Below, piece by piece: positions 51,076 through 63,189 of a DNA stretch of 64,000 nucleotides; the first letter of the stretch is position 1, and the number at the start of each line of letters is the position of its first letter. Location of the stretch: positions 30,257,345 to 30,321,344 of the forward strand of contig CM067345.1 of the NCBI GenBank assembly GCA_034190875.2, read 5' to 3'. This stretch comes from Urechis unicinctus. Taxonomy: Eukaryota; Annelida; Polychaeta; Xenopneusta; Urechidae. The notes under the pieces are model-generated. The model was not told the origin of the DNA. It saw only the letters and a program-made list of their open reading frames with translations, and searched no databases. Position numbers and translations under genes: made by a program.

Positions 51076-52189
51076 GGGCGCAGCATGACAATGTTCCAAA
51101 GCCCTGATTCGACCTCGCTCCGACCAGCTAGCCCTACACGCGTTCCAGCCATCCATATCACAGTAGTCTGCGTCCCAGACTCCAGGGGTTCCGCTACGCT
51201 TCTCGCCCAAGAGTCTACGATAAGATAAGGTCTTAAACTGGCGCGTCCGAATATTCGTTAGACACATTCGTTAATCTTCGTGACCAATCAACGCAAAGGT
51301 TGTGACCCGGATTGACCTTAATTGCGCGTGTCTAGCTCATGGAACTGGCTTGTGATAAGCACCCTCGGTTCTATGTGACGTCATGGACATTGTAGTGGTC
51401 TGCGTCCAATGAGAACACATTGAATGTCTTCTGGAATTATGGGGCGTCTCAAATTGGCACCACAACAAGCGCTTTAATCGCTTAGCTGCACGATAGTATG
51501 TTTACGTAATAGTCAGTTAAAAAGAAACAGTTGTGTGTCTGCTTCTCTCGCCGACTGTGTGATTAACGGTGCTACTCAGCGTGAAACAACAAATCGGAGT
51601 GTTGTAGAATGTGTGCCCGGCTCATAAAAATCACTCCTCCGGTTGGACAAGTTCTTCGGAACTTGTGGAACTAACCAATGAGAGACAACGACTTAAAAGT
51701 ACCCGAGAGTGAACGAGAGACACGGCTTGTGATTGGAGCATCCCAAATCTGGGATGCCTGTCCAGTTCAAGACATGAAGCTCGCCTAGACCTGAAGGCGA
51801 GACTATTGAATACCAGTAACATGTAAACAGCGCCCGCAGCCATCAGGCTAAGGGACCTTGACTAATATCACAGCAGCGCTCGCCCTTAATTGGCTTTGAG
51901 GTCGAGTGAACCAACGTGTCAAACGACATAAATAAATAGACATAAGGCACCTGACCTTGACCTTATATAACATTACACCACAAGATAAACAGCTCCTACT
52001 GATTGACAGTACTTGGGTTTGTGATGAGAGCTCTGTAAAATAAGCTTACTCTTATCCATTGTCTCAAAAATTATCATATGCTATCAATTACACCCTTATC
52101 ACTATTCATTTATGATTATTATATAAAAATAACTCGTTCACTTCTTAATGAAGTGTTTACTGACACGTCGCGGGGCAGTCGTACTCTAT
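51076..52189. other. Unannotated intergenic DNA
   Basis: No gene, array or element supported over about 1.1 kb. Confidence 0.4.
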
Positions 52190-52460
52190 ACCTGTAACAC
52201 TCGTACACACTTTTATAACTGTAACACTCATTCACACCTCTTTACCTGTATCTCTCGTACACACCTCTATAACTGTAACACTCATGCACAGCTCTTTACC
52301 TGTAACTCTCGTACACACCTCTATACCTGTGACAATCATACACACCTCTACACCTGTAACACTAATACACACCTCTTTACCTGTAACTCTCGTACACACC
52401 TCGACACCTGTAACTCTCGTACACACCACTGTACCTGTAACGCTCAAACACCCTTCTACA
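52190..52460. repeat. 27-bp minisatellite, about 10 copies
   Basis: Unit core CTTTACCTGTAACTCTCGTA, then CACACCT. Stop-free frames on both strands (HTSLPVTLV repeats) are by-products. Confidence 0.95.
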
Positions 52461-53680
52461 AGTGGATGCCATTTTATCTTGGCAGGACATCGCCATATAG
52501 GAGGAAACCAGTCAAGTGCAAGAGTCACGTGTCCGCTATCAAATGATAATGCGAAGTGGGGCAGTTCAAGTGTGATCAGCTGACCTATCGCGCCTAGACG
52601 TTCAGAGTGCAGTACGCGCGCGATGAGCTGACCCGTCAGATTCAGACGTCTGAGTCAGGTCCTGTCTAACCTGGATTACAGCCAATGTGTATAGACGCAC
52701 CCAAACTGACACGGGCTCTGGGCTTGTGTTACGTAATCAAGCCCTAGTAGCAGAAGCAGCAACAGCAGCGGCTGTATCCCCAAGTGAACTCGTCCCCATC
52801 CCAATGTAGACTGCTGATGTGAGATGCTATTATAAACCGACTGCACGCTCGGCCGCTGCAGGCTCTCTGGCTGTACGCTTGCTGATTAAGTCTAAACTAT
52901 TATTAACTTGCCTATTATGGCGTTTAGCTTGTCCTGGAATTGACTGATGACAACATTCAACCAGGGACTGGAGTGGCGATCTGTCCATCATGTCTCGGCC
53001 GACAACGTGATGTTTGCGTGTGCACTCTTTTAATAACATTTGGTTTCTTGCTCAGTCGCTAGGGAGCGCTTTGGTAAGCTGGTATCAATCGCAATCACCC
53101 ATCTTTCATACCGTAACCTTACGATGTAACGTGGTGCTGTAGGCGCGGTGAAAACGCACGGACGCTGCCAGAAACTAGCTTTTATGTATTAGGCGATTGG
53201 GATGTGTTTTGTGTTTCGTTTTCATGACGAATTGCGTTGGGCATCAGTTGTTGCATCAATTACACGACCTTGTGACACTCTCCGTGGCAGACATGCTTGT
53301 ATATACATTAGCTTTCAACAGGGCAACGAAACCATGTAAGGGGTAACTAAACCGGATTAATGTGCTTACTGTAACTGTGAAGTTTCCGACATTGGGTCAT
53401 ATTTTAAGTAGTGAGCGGGTATATTTTCCTACTATTGAACAGAAACGGGTCTCAGATTAGTGATAATAGCACCACCCCATGGGACAGGGTTGTTGATAAC
53501 AATCTCATGGAGCTCTATGACACGAGAGGGCGCTGCACACAATTCAAACGCTGCCGACATTAAAATTATTTAAACCCGCTTTGATTCAATTCTTCGAGTT
53601 TATAATGAAATCATTTATTGAAGACGTAATTCACTTATTGAATGAGGCAACACACGGGTGATGGGGGTGAGGTGGGGAGC
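52461..53680. other. Unannotated intergenic DNA
   Basis: Nothing supportable over about 1.2 kb beyond a short CAG-rich patch (52746-52772). Confidence 0.4.
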
Positions 53681-53688
53681 GAACTGTG

Positions 53689-53858
53689 CCCGAGGGGGGG
53701 GGGGGGGGGGCACTTAAGTGTATAGAGGTAGTATATATGTGCCGCGCGACGGGGTATGTTTTTGGCCATTTTGACCTTGTACGACGGGTACGGGTTTTCG
53801 AGGTCCCGCGGCACACCCCTATCCAGAATAAGGCCAAGTGCCCCCCCCCCCCCCGGGG
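53689..53858. mobile_element. MITE with G/C-run termini, copy 2
   Basis: Same family as 49359-49640 but about 110 bases shorter, because the internal TTGTACGACGGG repeats are fewer. Exact 8-bp target duplication GAACTGTG at 53681-53688 and 53859-53866. The left end has GGGGGGCACTTAAGTG; the right end has GGCCAAGTG followed by a C-run. Confidence 0.88.
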
Positions 53859-53936
53859 GAACTGTGTGACGATACTGTCAGGGCACTGTTGCTGTTATAA
53901 GAGGGGGAACGGCCACGAATTTACCTCCAGTAGTAC

Positions 53937-53990
53937 GTGGCCTCTAGCTTGCCGAACTGCTTTAATTAGAAATAACAACAACAACAAATT
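53937..53990 (+). mobile_element. 5'-truncated LINE 3' tail
   Basis: GTGGCCTCTAGCTTGCCGAA...AATAACAACAACAAC matches the last 60 bases of the LINE at 36858 in the sense direction, ending in the same (CAA)n-type tail. Only the 3' end is present, as expected from aborted reverse transcription. Confidence 0.75.
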
Positions 53991-54849
53991 TACCACCTGG
54001 AATACTCCCCCCCCCCCCACTTCCACCCTCCAATCCCTCGTTTACTGGCCACGGTGCCCACATGATGTCAACAACATACTGTACCCGTGTACCTGTGGAA
54101 TGTGATGACTGCTTGTGCGTCAGCGCGAAAACCCACCTTCCTCCACCAACGCAGGCGCTTAAGGCTAGACCATTATGATCGTATTTCAAGGTCACATGTT
54201 ATATAAAACTCCATAGCGGGAAATCATACTTGGATGTAGAAAGAACCGACAACATTTCAGTTATAAAGTGTTTTTTTTTTAATCAGTTGAGCGACCAGAA
54301 GTTTGCGATCATAACGAGCCGTGTACAGCGCACGCGCTGTTAGTCTCTGGCCCGTGGTCTCTGGCATAAAATCTGTGCTTCCCGTCTTGGGTAGACAGGC
54401 CCGCGGTGACACATGACCTCCGCTACTGGGGTGGTTGCATTTCCAAGCACGTGCCCGTTACAACCACGACGTGGTTATTCGAACCTCGTGACATGCTTCC
54501 TCCAAACATTTGGAACTCAGCCAACTTCCGGTACTTAACAAGTGATGTCGTTAGCATCTGTTCTTTCATTTATGACGAAACGTCGTTGATGTTCGTTAGT
54601 TAGTTAGTGGATATAAATATAACCCGGATATAGATACAGGGTCGATTCGCAACGACAACATACGATGGACCAGACACATGGTAGACCTCGAACGGCGGCT
54701 TCGTTCTGGCTACAAATGCAATACCAACTGTAATAACATGTTCAAATAAAAATGTTACCATATACGATATTCATATATGCGATCCCTTACCGTGAGATTC
54801 AACATGTGAGGGCATACCGAGCGTTGCTAACTGTGCGTACATCGGTTTA
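53991..54849. other. Spacer with C-run
   Basis: A C-run lies at about 54007-54019. No gene supported. Confidence 0.4.
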
Positions 54850-54856
54850 CGATCGG

Positions 54857-54960
54857 ATGAGTTTACAATATGAAGTTTACAATATGAAGGATCCAGGGCA
54901 ACGATCGGTTGAGTTTACAATATGAAGGATCCAGGGCAACGGTCGGATGAATATGGTGTG
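54857..54960. repeat. Local direct repeats of about 50 bp
   Basis: GAGTTTACAATATGAAGGAT and CCAGGGCAACG(A/G)TCGG recur two to three times. Confidence 0.85.
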
Positions 54961-56342
54961 AAATTACTTGCATAATATGCATACAATTATAGGCGCCGGG
55001 AATCTAGAATGTGCATTAACGCGCATGTTTGCGCAATGGTCACAATGTCCATTCCACATCGCCTGGGATCACACGTTCTGGGTGGAAAATGTTAATTTCG
55101 AACGGACTTTTGAAGAAGTGTTTGACACCTGGCGTTATTTTAAATGAGAGTTCTATTTTATGTCTCGTGCCAATTAGACCAGTCTAGGGAGGAGTGAATC
55201 TCAGCGCGACTAAACTAATTGTACGCGAATACGAACTAGGATAAGCGGGGGTGTCGATTTCCCTGATGAGACGTACGTAAATGAATACTCGTCGCTGTGT
55301 TTGACAGCTGACTATGAGATCAATCTCTTTAGGCGAATACCATGTTCAGTGATACAGAAAAAAAACCTGCCAAGATTAATAAAACAATTTTCTTTATCCC
55401 ACTAGTCAACACTGATATTTGCTTCTGATATCAATATTCACTTTCACAATTACCGAAGACGAGTAACTCCCAATCGAGGAGTATACCCCGTAAACCTCCC
55501 GCCAATTCAAAACACTTATATAGATCATGCGCGGTGTGTCAGCTGGTAAGGTTTATTGACACAGCTATCTTGGCTGCATGGGTACAACTGCCGCACTGCA
55601 AAACAACAATCCGCATGAGACCTCAACAACGAGCTTTGTAATTTTACAGGCGGACTACTCTTTGTAAAGATATGTTCCATGATCCACGAATGGCATCATT
55701 CAGTGCCGAAAATAGACTCTTGTGTTTTATCCATTCTCAGCTCGGAGAAACCGGCTGGAAGTCCGTTGATTCGCACCCGTGCGCAGCTCAGAGTTGGGTT
55801 ATCATTAACCAAGTTTCCAGCCAATAGCAGCGCAACAGCTGAAAATCGATGACAAGTTTTTTCCTCGGCTGGGGCTTCGCTGTCCTACATTTGCATAATT
55901 GTCCATATCCGGTTTGCGCCATGTCCAATAGACGAGCATCTATTGAAATATATTATGATAATGATTTGGACCCACAGGCGAAAACTCAGTTAATTTATTC
56001 CTGCCCGGGTATTAGGCTCCTCCTCTTGACCCAGAAAAACAACGTTGTGCGATCAAAACAAGCGGCATGTTGACATCGCGGTCTGTGAGAAGGCTCGTTT
56101 TCTGAACGCATGGACGAAGTGTGCGGAGATTACCGGCGAAATTTCGCTACCTTTTGTTGGTTTCAACTGATCAAGTAAGGAGTTCTCGAATTGGCTCTTC
56201 ATCAGGGAGGTGAACAAGTGAGTAACTGGAGTTGACATTCGATTTAAGGGGGAATTCCCGTTTTAAACAGAACTATATTGACTACTTTGCTAGTACGGTA
56301 TTATTCTCTGTTGAAAAACAGCCGTTCGGAGATTTTTGAAAG
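54961..56342 (+). promoter_or_regulatory. Region upstream of HECA (promoter and 5' UTR not resolved)
   Basis: Repeat-poor sequence before the HECA start codon. CCAAT motifs at 55821-55825 and in GTCCAATAGAC near 55924 are candidate promoter elements. No TATA box at a fitting distance, and no transcription start or upstream non-coding exon can be placed from sequence alone. Confidence 0.3.
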
Positions 56343-57854
56343 ATGCCGAATACGAAGCAATCTGCTAAACTTCACCGGCAGGACGATGTGGTGGGCGTAA
56401 ACCAGCAAAATGGTGAAGAGTTGGGTGCACATCGAATAGATTTCAACGAACATGAGGGTGCCATATCGTCTTGTTGCGTGCCTAAAGGAACGTGCTCGCA
56501 GGATCTCATCCGCGTGGATGCGCCGGGAGACTCGGTGCGAGTGTACTGCAATAACGAGTCGTGCACGCAAAGCGGCTGGATGCACGCCGCATGTTTTCAG
56601 GAATGGGAGCAACATGTCTTGTCCTACCTTCGTTCCTGTGGTCGAGCTAGATCATGGAGCGAAAAACAACGTCTTCAAAACCTTTGGACCAAGAAAGGTT
56701 ATGATCTGGCATTCAAAGCCTGTGACTGTAAATGTGGGAGGGGTCATTTGCGAAAAGATTTAAACTACATCGCGCCTCGATCAAGTCCGACGATTGACAA
56801 GAAGCAACGCAAAAACAACCGAAAAAAGTCCACCGGTCAGGGAGATAAGAATATGGCGCAGATCGCCAAGTCAGCGGCGGCCTCTATGGCCGTGGGTTGT
56901 ATTGTGCAGCCGACGCCGTCCGTCATGGGAGTCCCAAATCATCACCACGGACGCCCTCAGCTCCGGGTCCGCACCTCGAGCATCTCCAGCACGGGTTCCA
57001 GCCCACCGAGTTCCGCCGGCACCCCTCCCCTTACTCCAGGGGGAAAACCCAAAATGGAATTCTTCGCCGATCAGGGGCAGGCGGCTGCTGGCAACATCTT
57101 CCGTCGACGCACGGATTTCTCCGTATTCAACATTCTGCCGCGTCATCAGCAAAATCCCTATCATATCAAGATGGAGGATGAGGGTCCCCATGGCAACGAC
57201 GAAACTCGCTGCTTCATCCTCACTAACTTGAGTACGCACCAAATCACGGACATGCACTGTGCTGTGTGCCAAATGGATCTGCCGGTTTTCGACAAGTACC
57301 CTCTTATCGACGGCACCTTCTTCTTGTCTCCACTGCGTTACAACCAAGACCTAAAGGTGATGTTTGACCAGCGTTTGATGTTCCTCAACGCAGTGTGTAT
57401 GAGGTGCTTGGAGGGATGTCGTGGGCCCATCAAATGTCGCGCGTGCAAGACGGCATGGAGGGGAGATACGCTTATCATCGGTAAAGGTTTTAAGTCTATC
57501 ATTCACATTTAAACAGCATAGTTCCATGTATTCCTATACACCCCCATATTATTAGGCCCACACTAATATGTAAACCAAATCATATGTAGAGCTCATTCAC
57601 GTTGGCTTGTTATTTCAGGGACCATGTACTCCTATGATATTTTCGCGGCCGTTCCGTGCTGTGGTCAGCGACTGACCTGCAAAAATTGTCATCGCTCGAT
57701 CCTGGATCCCAGCTGCGCTCTGCCCTTCTCCGGCTACTCCAAAGCCATCCAGTGCCCACACTGCCAGGCTCAGGACTTCCACTTCATCAAACCTCTCCCG
57801 AATATCTTCACTGTGAAGGGAAGCCATTCTGCGGCTTTAGGTTTACGTCACTAA
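56343..57854 (+). CDS. HECA: Headcase protein homolog (HECA), two exons
   Basis: Exon 1 is 56343-57480 and exon 2 is 57619-57854, giving 457 residues; the codon for Gly380 is split by the intron. The N-terminal headcase domain is plain at residues 69-140: a Cys/His-rich region with CNNESC, GWMHAACFQEWE, RARSWSEKQR and WTKKGYDLAF, then CDCKCGRGHL. A basic and Ser/Pro-rich linker follows (150-245). The second conserved region starts near 255 (FSVFNILPRHQ, HIKMEDE), with CAVCQMDLPVFDKYPLIDGTFFLSP and several CxxC pairs. Exon 2 gives MYSYDIFAAVPCC, CKNCH and QCPHCQAQDFHFIKPL. From family knowledge, headcase acts in imaginal progenitors and tracheal branching in Drosophila and restrains growth signalling; human HECA is a suggested tumour suppressor. 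The linker is shorter than in human HECA, and the last 15 or so residues differ from the vertebrate end. Start chosen as the first ATG, with MPN as in human. Confidence 0.95.
57481..57618 (+). other. HECA: HECA intron (phase 1, 138 bp)
   Basis: The donor GTAAAG follows ATCG at 57480; the acceptor TTATTTCAG ends at 57618. Removing it joins TLIIG to TMYSYD, which restores the conserved WxGxxxxxGTxYxYDI run of the family. Retaining it would add KGFKSIIHI and stop at 57512, losing the C-terminal zinc-binding CxxC pairs. Confidence 0.93.
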
Positions 57855-60800
57855 ACTATGATATCGTATGAACTAAGCTACCTGCACATAATGGAGAACA
57901 TCTAAGCGAGGTGATTAAGGCCTGTATTTCTTGCTCGGATACGGACCCTAGACATAGACAGTTCATGTTTTCTTTCCTCGCTATGCTACTGTGAAACTTT
58001 GTACATGATATATGAAACCTGTTTACCACTAACATCTAGGAAATTGATATTTGTTGTGTGGGTCATGTTTGAGTATGTATGATGTATTATCCGAGGAGAT
58101 CAGTAGAACTTTTTGTCGTCATCACAATCACTTGCAACAGAAACTGTACTGTAGCATGGATTGCCTACAAGCTGAGAGGAGTTGGAAATCTTGAATGACT
58201 TGCCTTCAGACAAAACCCGGTGAAATACGAGGATAGTATGGGACGTTTTTTCATGGACCACATATGAAGTACTGAACCGTTTATTCTCTTTAAACCTGTG
58301 GCAACAAATCCAGAACTTCCGCCTCCCTAAAGGAATCTTGCTTTTCCTTCTGGCCAGCACAGGTATGCCATATTGTGTGCTAACGCCGAGTTTAAAATGA
58401 GGTTTCTCAGTATGTCCGTATGGTAATAGGTTCAGGCGGGATTTGTTTTTTTGTTTTTTACTGAATATTTGGAACAAATCAGACATTTATGTGGTTGCTG
58501 TATAGGCTGTTATTTCCAGTAGTTGATCGGTTCTAGAATCGCTTACCATCGTCACGTAGCCAACAGCCGAGACCTTGTTTAGGGCGCCATGACGGCTTGT
58601 TTTGCCATGATGTGTTATTTCGAGTGTGGGTGGGTGGATGCGATGCAAGGCGGCAGGTCAGCTGGCATTCGGCCACGTGTCAGAAGTCATGTCTGCGGCC
58701 GTCCCCGCAGCCAAACAGACCACTTGACTTGAAAGCACGGCACCGCCACCACGACCAATCAACGCCCAGCTGCGCACTTATTTTTTACACCAGGCACTCT
58801 AAAAATAACTACTCATTCACAATTTGTTTCGGTCCTGTTTGCTTGCGACTTTTGACGGAAAGGTGAAGGTTATTGAATTTGGTTTGGGGGAGGGCTAATA
58901 CTTCGTGATGACTAACTTCATTTGGTGCCATATAAGGAGGTTTTGTAAAGTATGATCGCTTCCTATCCAGGAATAGATCCCATGTAGAGGACGGACTCGT
59001 GCGACGCGGCAGATGTGAAACCCCGTTACCCCTGTCCACCTTGTCATAGTATTCGCCATGCCCTTTAGGTGAAATAATTTGCCGGTTGTGGTTTGGCAAG
59101 CGGCCAACCTTTTCTGCTCTCGTCTGTTTACGGTCGATACCGCTGGAAGTGGGGTTCGGCTGTAGACCGAACACAAGGCAGTGGTTTGCCAAGGAATAGG
59201 GATTTGCTTAGCGTATGTTCAGTTATAGATTAAATCCCGAGTTTCCCATTGAATTTGAGCTCCGTGTTTGTGTCATTCATTACACGAGTGGTAATTCTCT
59301 TCATATAAATAATTTGTCGCGAACTGTCTAAAACCGGCTTGATGGCCGGTCCTATGTGACGAGAGACACGTTGGCTTGAAGTAAGGGTCGCGGGGTGCCT
59401 TGCATCTGCAGTGCAGGGTTATTGGCAGAAACCCCAGTTTAATTGTCCCCCGAGCCGATGTGTGGCTCGCGTGGCCCGATGGTCGTGTACTCTTAAACCG
59501 TCCGATACATATTCTAGTAACAGAAACTTGTGAAGCTATATCCAAGACTGTCTGCCGGTTCAATATACGCCCATACTGCACCACTCCCGTATGTCATCTA
59601 ATTCATTGGGCGTACAGATGAATCAACTGCGTCGCTTCTTTGTTTATATAATTTGTTAGCACACAACTGGCCATTTTTTGATATGTTCGTGATCCAGGCG
59701 CCGAATCTGACCTTTGTATAAAAGCGTGCCTGGACTAAGAGAAAAATGTATGTAAGGTGATAGTTTATCAGACGCGAGCGCAATATCCTGTGTGATTTTG
59801 TTGCTCAGTTGAAGGGAGTAGCGAGTTGCCGGCTAGGTTGTGTTTGGCGAGGCACACGCCATCATCTTGGCGAGATGACTATGCTCTCACTCCACGGCCT
59901 AGTACTCGACTCAGAAATTCATGGAGACATGGATGTTTGGGATTGTTTTTTTGGCCCATTTTCATTTTTAACAGTCTAAACGTCACTAGGGGCAGAATGA
60001 GTATTAATTCGTCACATTATAAGCATTTATCACAAACATACAAACATAATTATTTTGGTTCTTGTTGAGTTTGTTGGTATGCCTGTTCTTGAGGTGTTGG
60101 TTGTCTTGGTAATCACAAATGTAAACAAAGAGTCTTGAGAAATGCTGATAGGACTCGGGCTTAGTGGGAGAGGGGTGAGCAAACGTGTGTTATTGCGAGA
60201 AAGGAACAGTTTTAGCTCAGGTCTGCTCTCAGTTAACGGGCACTGCAGGATGGAGTGTAGTTGCTGATACATTGACATGTATATGTAACTAATACCCTAC
60301 TATCAGGGTTTTTCTCTTGTGGTTTGAACATGTTTAGCCAGAAAAAGCATTTTAGTGCTGGCAAGGTGTACATTGCATTGTGGATATAGGACACGGGTAG
60401 AAAAATTTATATATTTTTGAACCTGGTGTGCTTCATCCTTTTTTATGTTACCATTCTTGTCCATGTAGAGTTGGCTGGTTAGAATGAATGGGTGCTGTCA
60501 GAGTGATTAATGTGGATTTCTTTCATAGAGAGCATGAAGTTGTTAGCATAGTCAGCTATGTTTTGATGGAAGTAATATTGAACCATATGACTTTACATTT
60601 TTTTAACAGAAGGTTGAGTGTATCCCTGGTGTACTTCACTTCATAACAATGTATGGGCATTATTCAAGCATTGGATGTTGGGAGAGGTGTCGAGGGTTGG
60701 CTCATTATCAGAACATATATTTAAGTATAAATTTCATATTTTGATGAAAATAACAAAAACATTCTAGGCAAATTGATGCACGGAGTTTACATGCTGCCTT

Positions 60801-61335
60801 GCATGATCTTGGAACTCGGTGCTTGGCTAGTAGATTACTTGTTCGATTTGGTTCGCTCGACTGTCACTTAGATATGTTGGCTTGTCTTTCTTGATTATTT
60901 AGCTTCATATTTCAGTATGTTTTGACGTTGATATGGTGAATCGTTTATATACCGTGTTGTGTAAATTTAGGTAAATATTGTGGATTTGGAACCAATCGAT
61001 GAGACAAAAATGACAGGAACGGATTCGATGTGATTTTTTATATTCCTTGGTTTGTTTAGAATTAGAAAAAGTAACTTATGTTAACCCAAGATAGTGCTAT
61101 GCATTGTTATGCGTTGATTTGATCACTGGCTCTCGCAAATAACATGGGAGAAAACCACCTCTGGTCGCACACAGTGGATTTGGATGGCAATTTGATTGGG
61201 TTTTCGAGTCTTTTTCAATGGGCGAGTCATTTACCTTGCATGTCATGTGACCTGCTTGATATGATGATGTGCTGAGCTATACTGGCGGAAAATGATTCCA
61301 GTTAACAAATAAAATCATTGAAAACTAATTTTCTT
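57855..61335 (+). other. Probable long HECA 3' UTR / downstream region
   Basis: About 3.5 kb, T-rich on + and almost free of the repeats that fill the rest of the window. The first AATAAA I see on + is at 61308-61313, so a long 3' UTR is possible, as in other HECA genes, but an earlier variant signal cannot be excluded. Minus-strand frames here (58486-58100, 59192-58809) look like chance. Confidence 0.35.
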
Positions 61336-61619
61336 TTAATTGTGTAAACTGCACGTTTCACTGTAAATCGCTGGTGCCTTCACAAAGCAACTCGCTAACC
61401 CACCGCTTAATTGACTGGATCGCTGGAGGCTCTAGGCTAATCTGGGCTAACTTTTAGTCTGGTGCTTGGGGCGAGCTGTGCTTTCACGTACCTATCACAT
61501 TTAAGGTGCCTTTCCGCTATCAAATATTATCCAAACTCTTAAATTGACTTCTATGTGGTACCAGTAAAATATAGTTCCCGTCTTATATTAAGGTCTTAAT
61601 TAATTCATATTACATATTT

Positions 61620-61770
61620 TTTGACATTTTCATCTTGTACGACGGGTTTATACTTTCGCATAATACTTTGTACGACGGGGTATGCTCAATTACCATTTTC
61701 ACCTTGTACAACAGGTACGGGTTTTCAAGGTCCCGTGGCAAACCCCTATCCGGAATAACGCCATATGTTT
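61620..61770. mobile_element. Diverged copy of the G/C-run MITE family, copy 3
   Basis: CTTGTACGACGGGTTTATAC, TTGTACGACGGGGTATGC and CCCCTATCCGGAATAACGCCA match the inner and right parts of the copies at 49.4 and 53.7 kb. The G- and C-run ends are missing and no target duplication is clear, so this copy is older or truncated. Confidence 0.75.
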
Positions 61771-63185
61771 TTATTTCGTAAGTGACGAATATCAATTGTG
61801 GATAACCACCAGTCATTTTAGAATCCAGTCAAAAATGGAAACAAACTAGCAATTGTCCTAGACCACTGTAAAATGCAGCTGTTGAATCCTGGGACAGGTC
61901 ACCGAAACTTATCAGCTTGTCGAGGTGATGTAGGTGGAGAGGCTATGCGCAGACCGGCGATGGCAATTTCACTATCACCTCTGTCCCCAGGTCGTCTGCA
62001 TTGAGGAAGCGCTGCCCAGGTTACATATTACACAAAACACTATCCAACACTCTCACTACCTAAATTGAAGCATATGTAACAGAATGTGTCTTTTATCATT
62101 ATATTTAAGGTCTAGGATTTAAGTGGATGTCAGGTTTGTCCTGGGGCAGTCAGCTGGAGCCGCTGAGCCACCAAGCTGGTCTTGGGGGTAAGACCAAAAT
62201 CATGGACGGACCAGAAACAGTTCATCTATCATGATTAGGATTTCTACCCGAACCCACTACCGTAACATATTATCTGAGCTATCACAATTGTGGTGTTTCA
62301 CTGGGCGCGTTCTGGGCGCGTTCTGGGCGCAGCAAGTCTGTGTCTTCTCTTTTGCGGGACCGCTTTGCGTGAATATACCCGCAGCTTCCACACAGCGTCA
62401 CACGAACGTATTGATCTCCAGTGCTGAGATAACAAAGGCTCGCAACCAACCCCTGTCGCAACCCGTATTCACCATGAGATTGGATCCGTTCCAAACAGCA
62501 CACACTACCCTGTCGTCTCGCCCTCTGAAATGTACTGATAGGGAATTGATCGAGTTAATATCGGTCATGAAGAAACCGATTAGCTGTGCGATAAAATCAG
62601 AAAATGACATAATCAGCAATCCAGGAGCAGTGTTTTCGTGCGCAACGGCAAATCTGGCAGATGGCCAAGTCGGTCAAGGTCTTTTGGAAAGGTTGCACCC
62701 TGATAGGTTGATTTGTTGACGGTTATTGCCGCATCGTAACAACTGGCTGCATTCATAAGTAATCGTTGATAAACCGGCAGTGGTTTCAGGGACCAGTGAA
62801 GATTTTTTTAATAAGAATGAGGGGGGGGGGGGGGGGGGGGGGGGGGGTAAGTAGAAGGCACTAGGAATCGTGGCTGCAGGATGGCCAGGTTGGGTAGAGC
62901 GGAAACCCCGGCCGATTACCTTTCTGAATGCCTGAGTTTCCAGTTGAAAAAGCGCATATGTAGAAATTGTCCTACCTTCGCACATATTTGTGTTAAGTTC
63001 ACAATAATCTAAATCTCAGCCTGACTCAAAACAATTTCGTCATATCATACAATCATAGTGAGCGCTGATTGAGGAGTTAGTAGTTGTGAAGAGAGTTCGG
63101 TGGGGTGCATGGCGAAATCACCGCAGTGCAATAAAATTTTATACGGGTCAAGTGTAGTGATGTCACGTCACCGCCGCACTCTTTT
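61771..63185. other. Spacer with G-run
   Basis: A G-run of about 27 bases sits at 62821-62847. The 162-codon + frame at 62231-62719 shows no recognisable domain and is of a length expected by chance in a window this size. Confidence 0.5.
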
Positions 63186-63189
63186 AGAC

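Noticed and set aside
56343-57512. HECA as a single-exon gene ending at 57512
   Set aside because: The family's C-terminal region continues in exon 2 at 57619, and the splice signals restore it exactly.
58100-58486. 128-codon minus frame downstream of HECA
   Set aside because: Antisense to the likely 3' UTR, basic and featureless, with no family resemblance.
62231-62719. 162-codon + frame as a gene
   Set aside because: No recognisable domain, no codon or splice support, and a length expected by chance in this much sequence.
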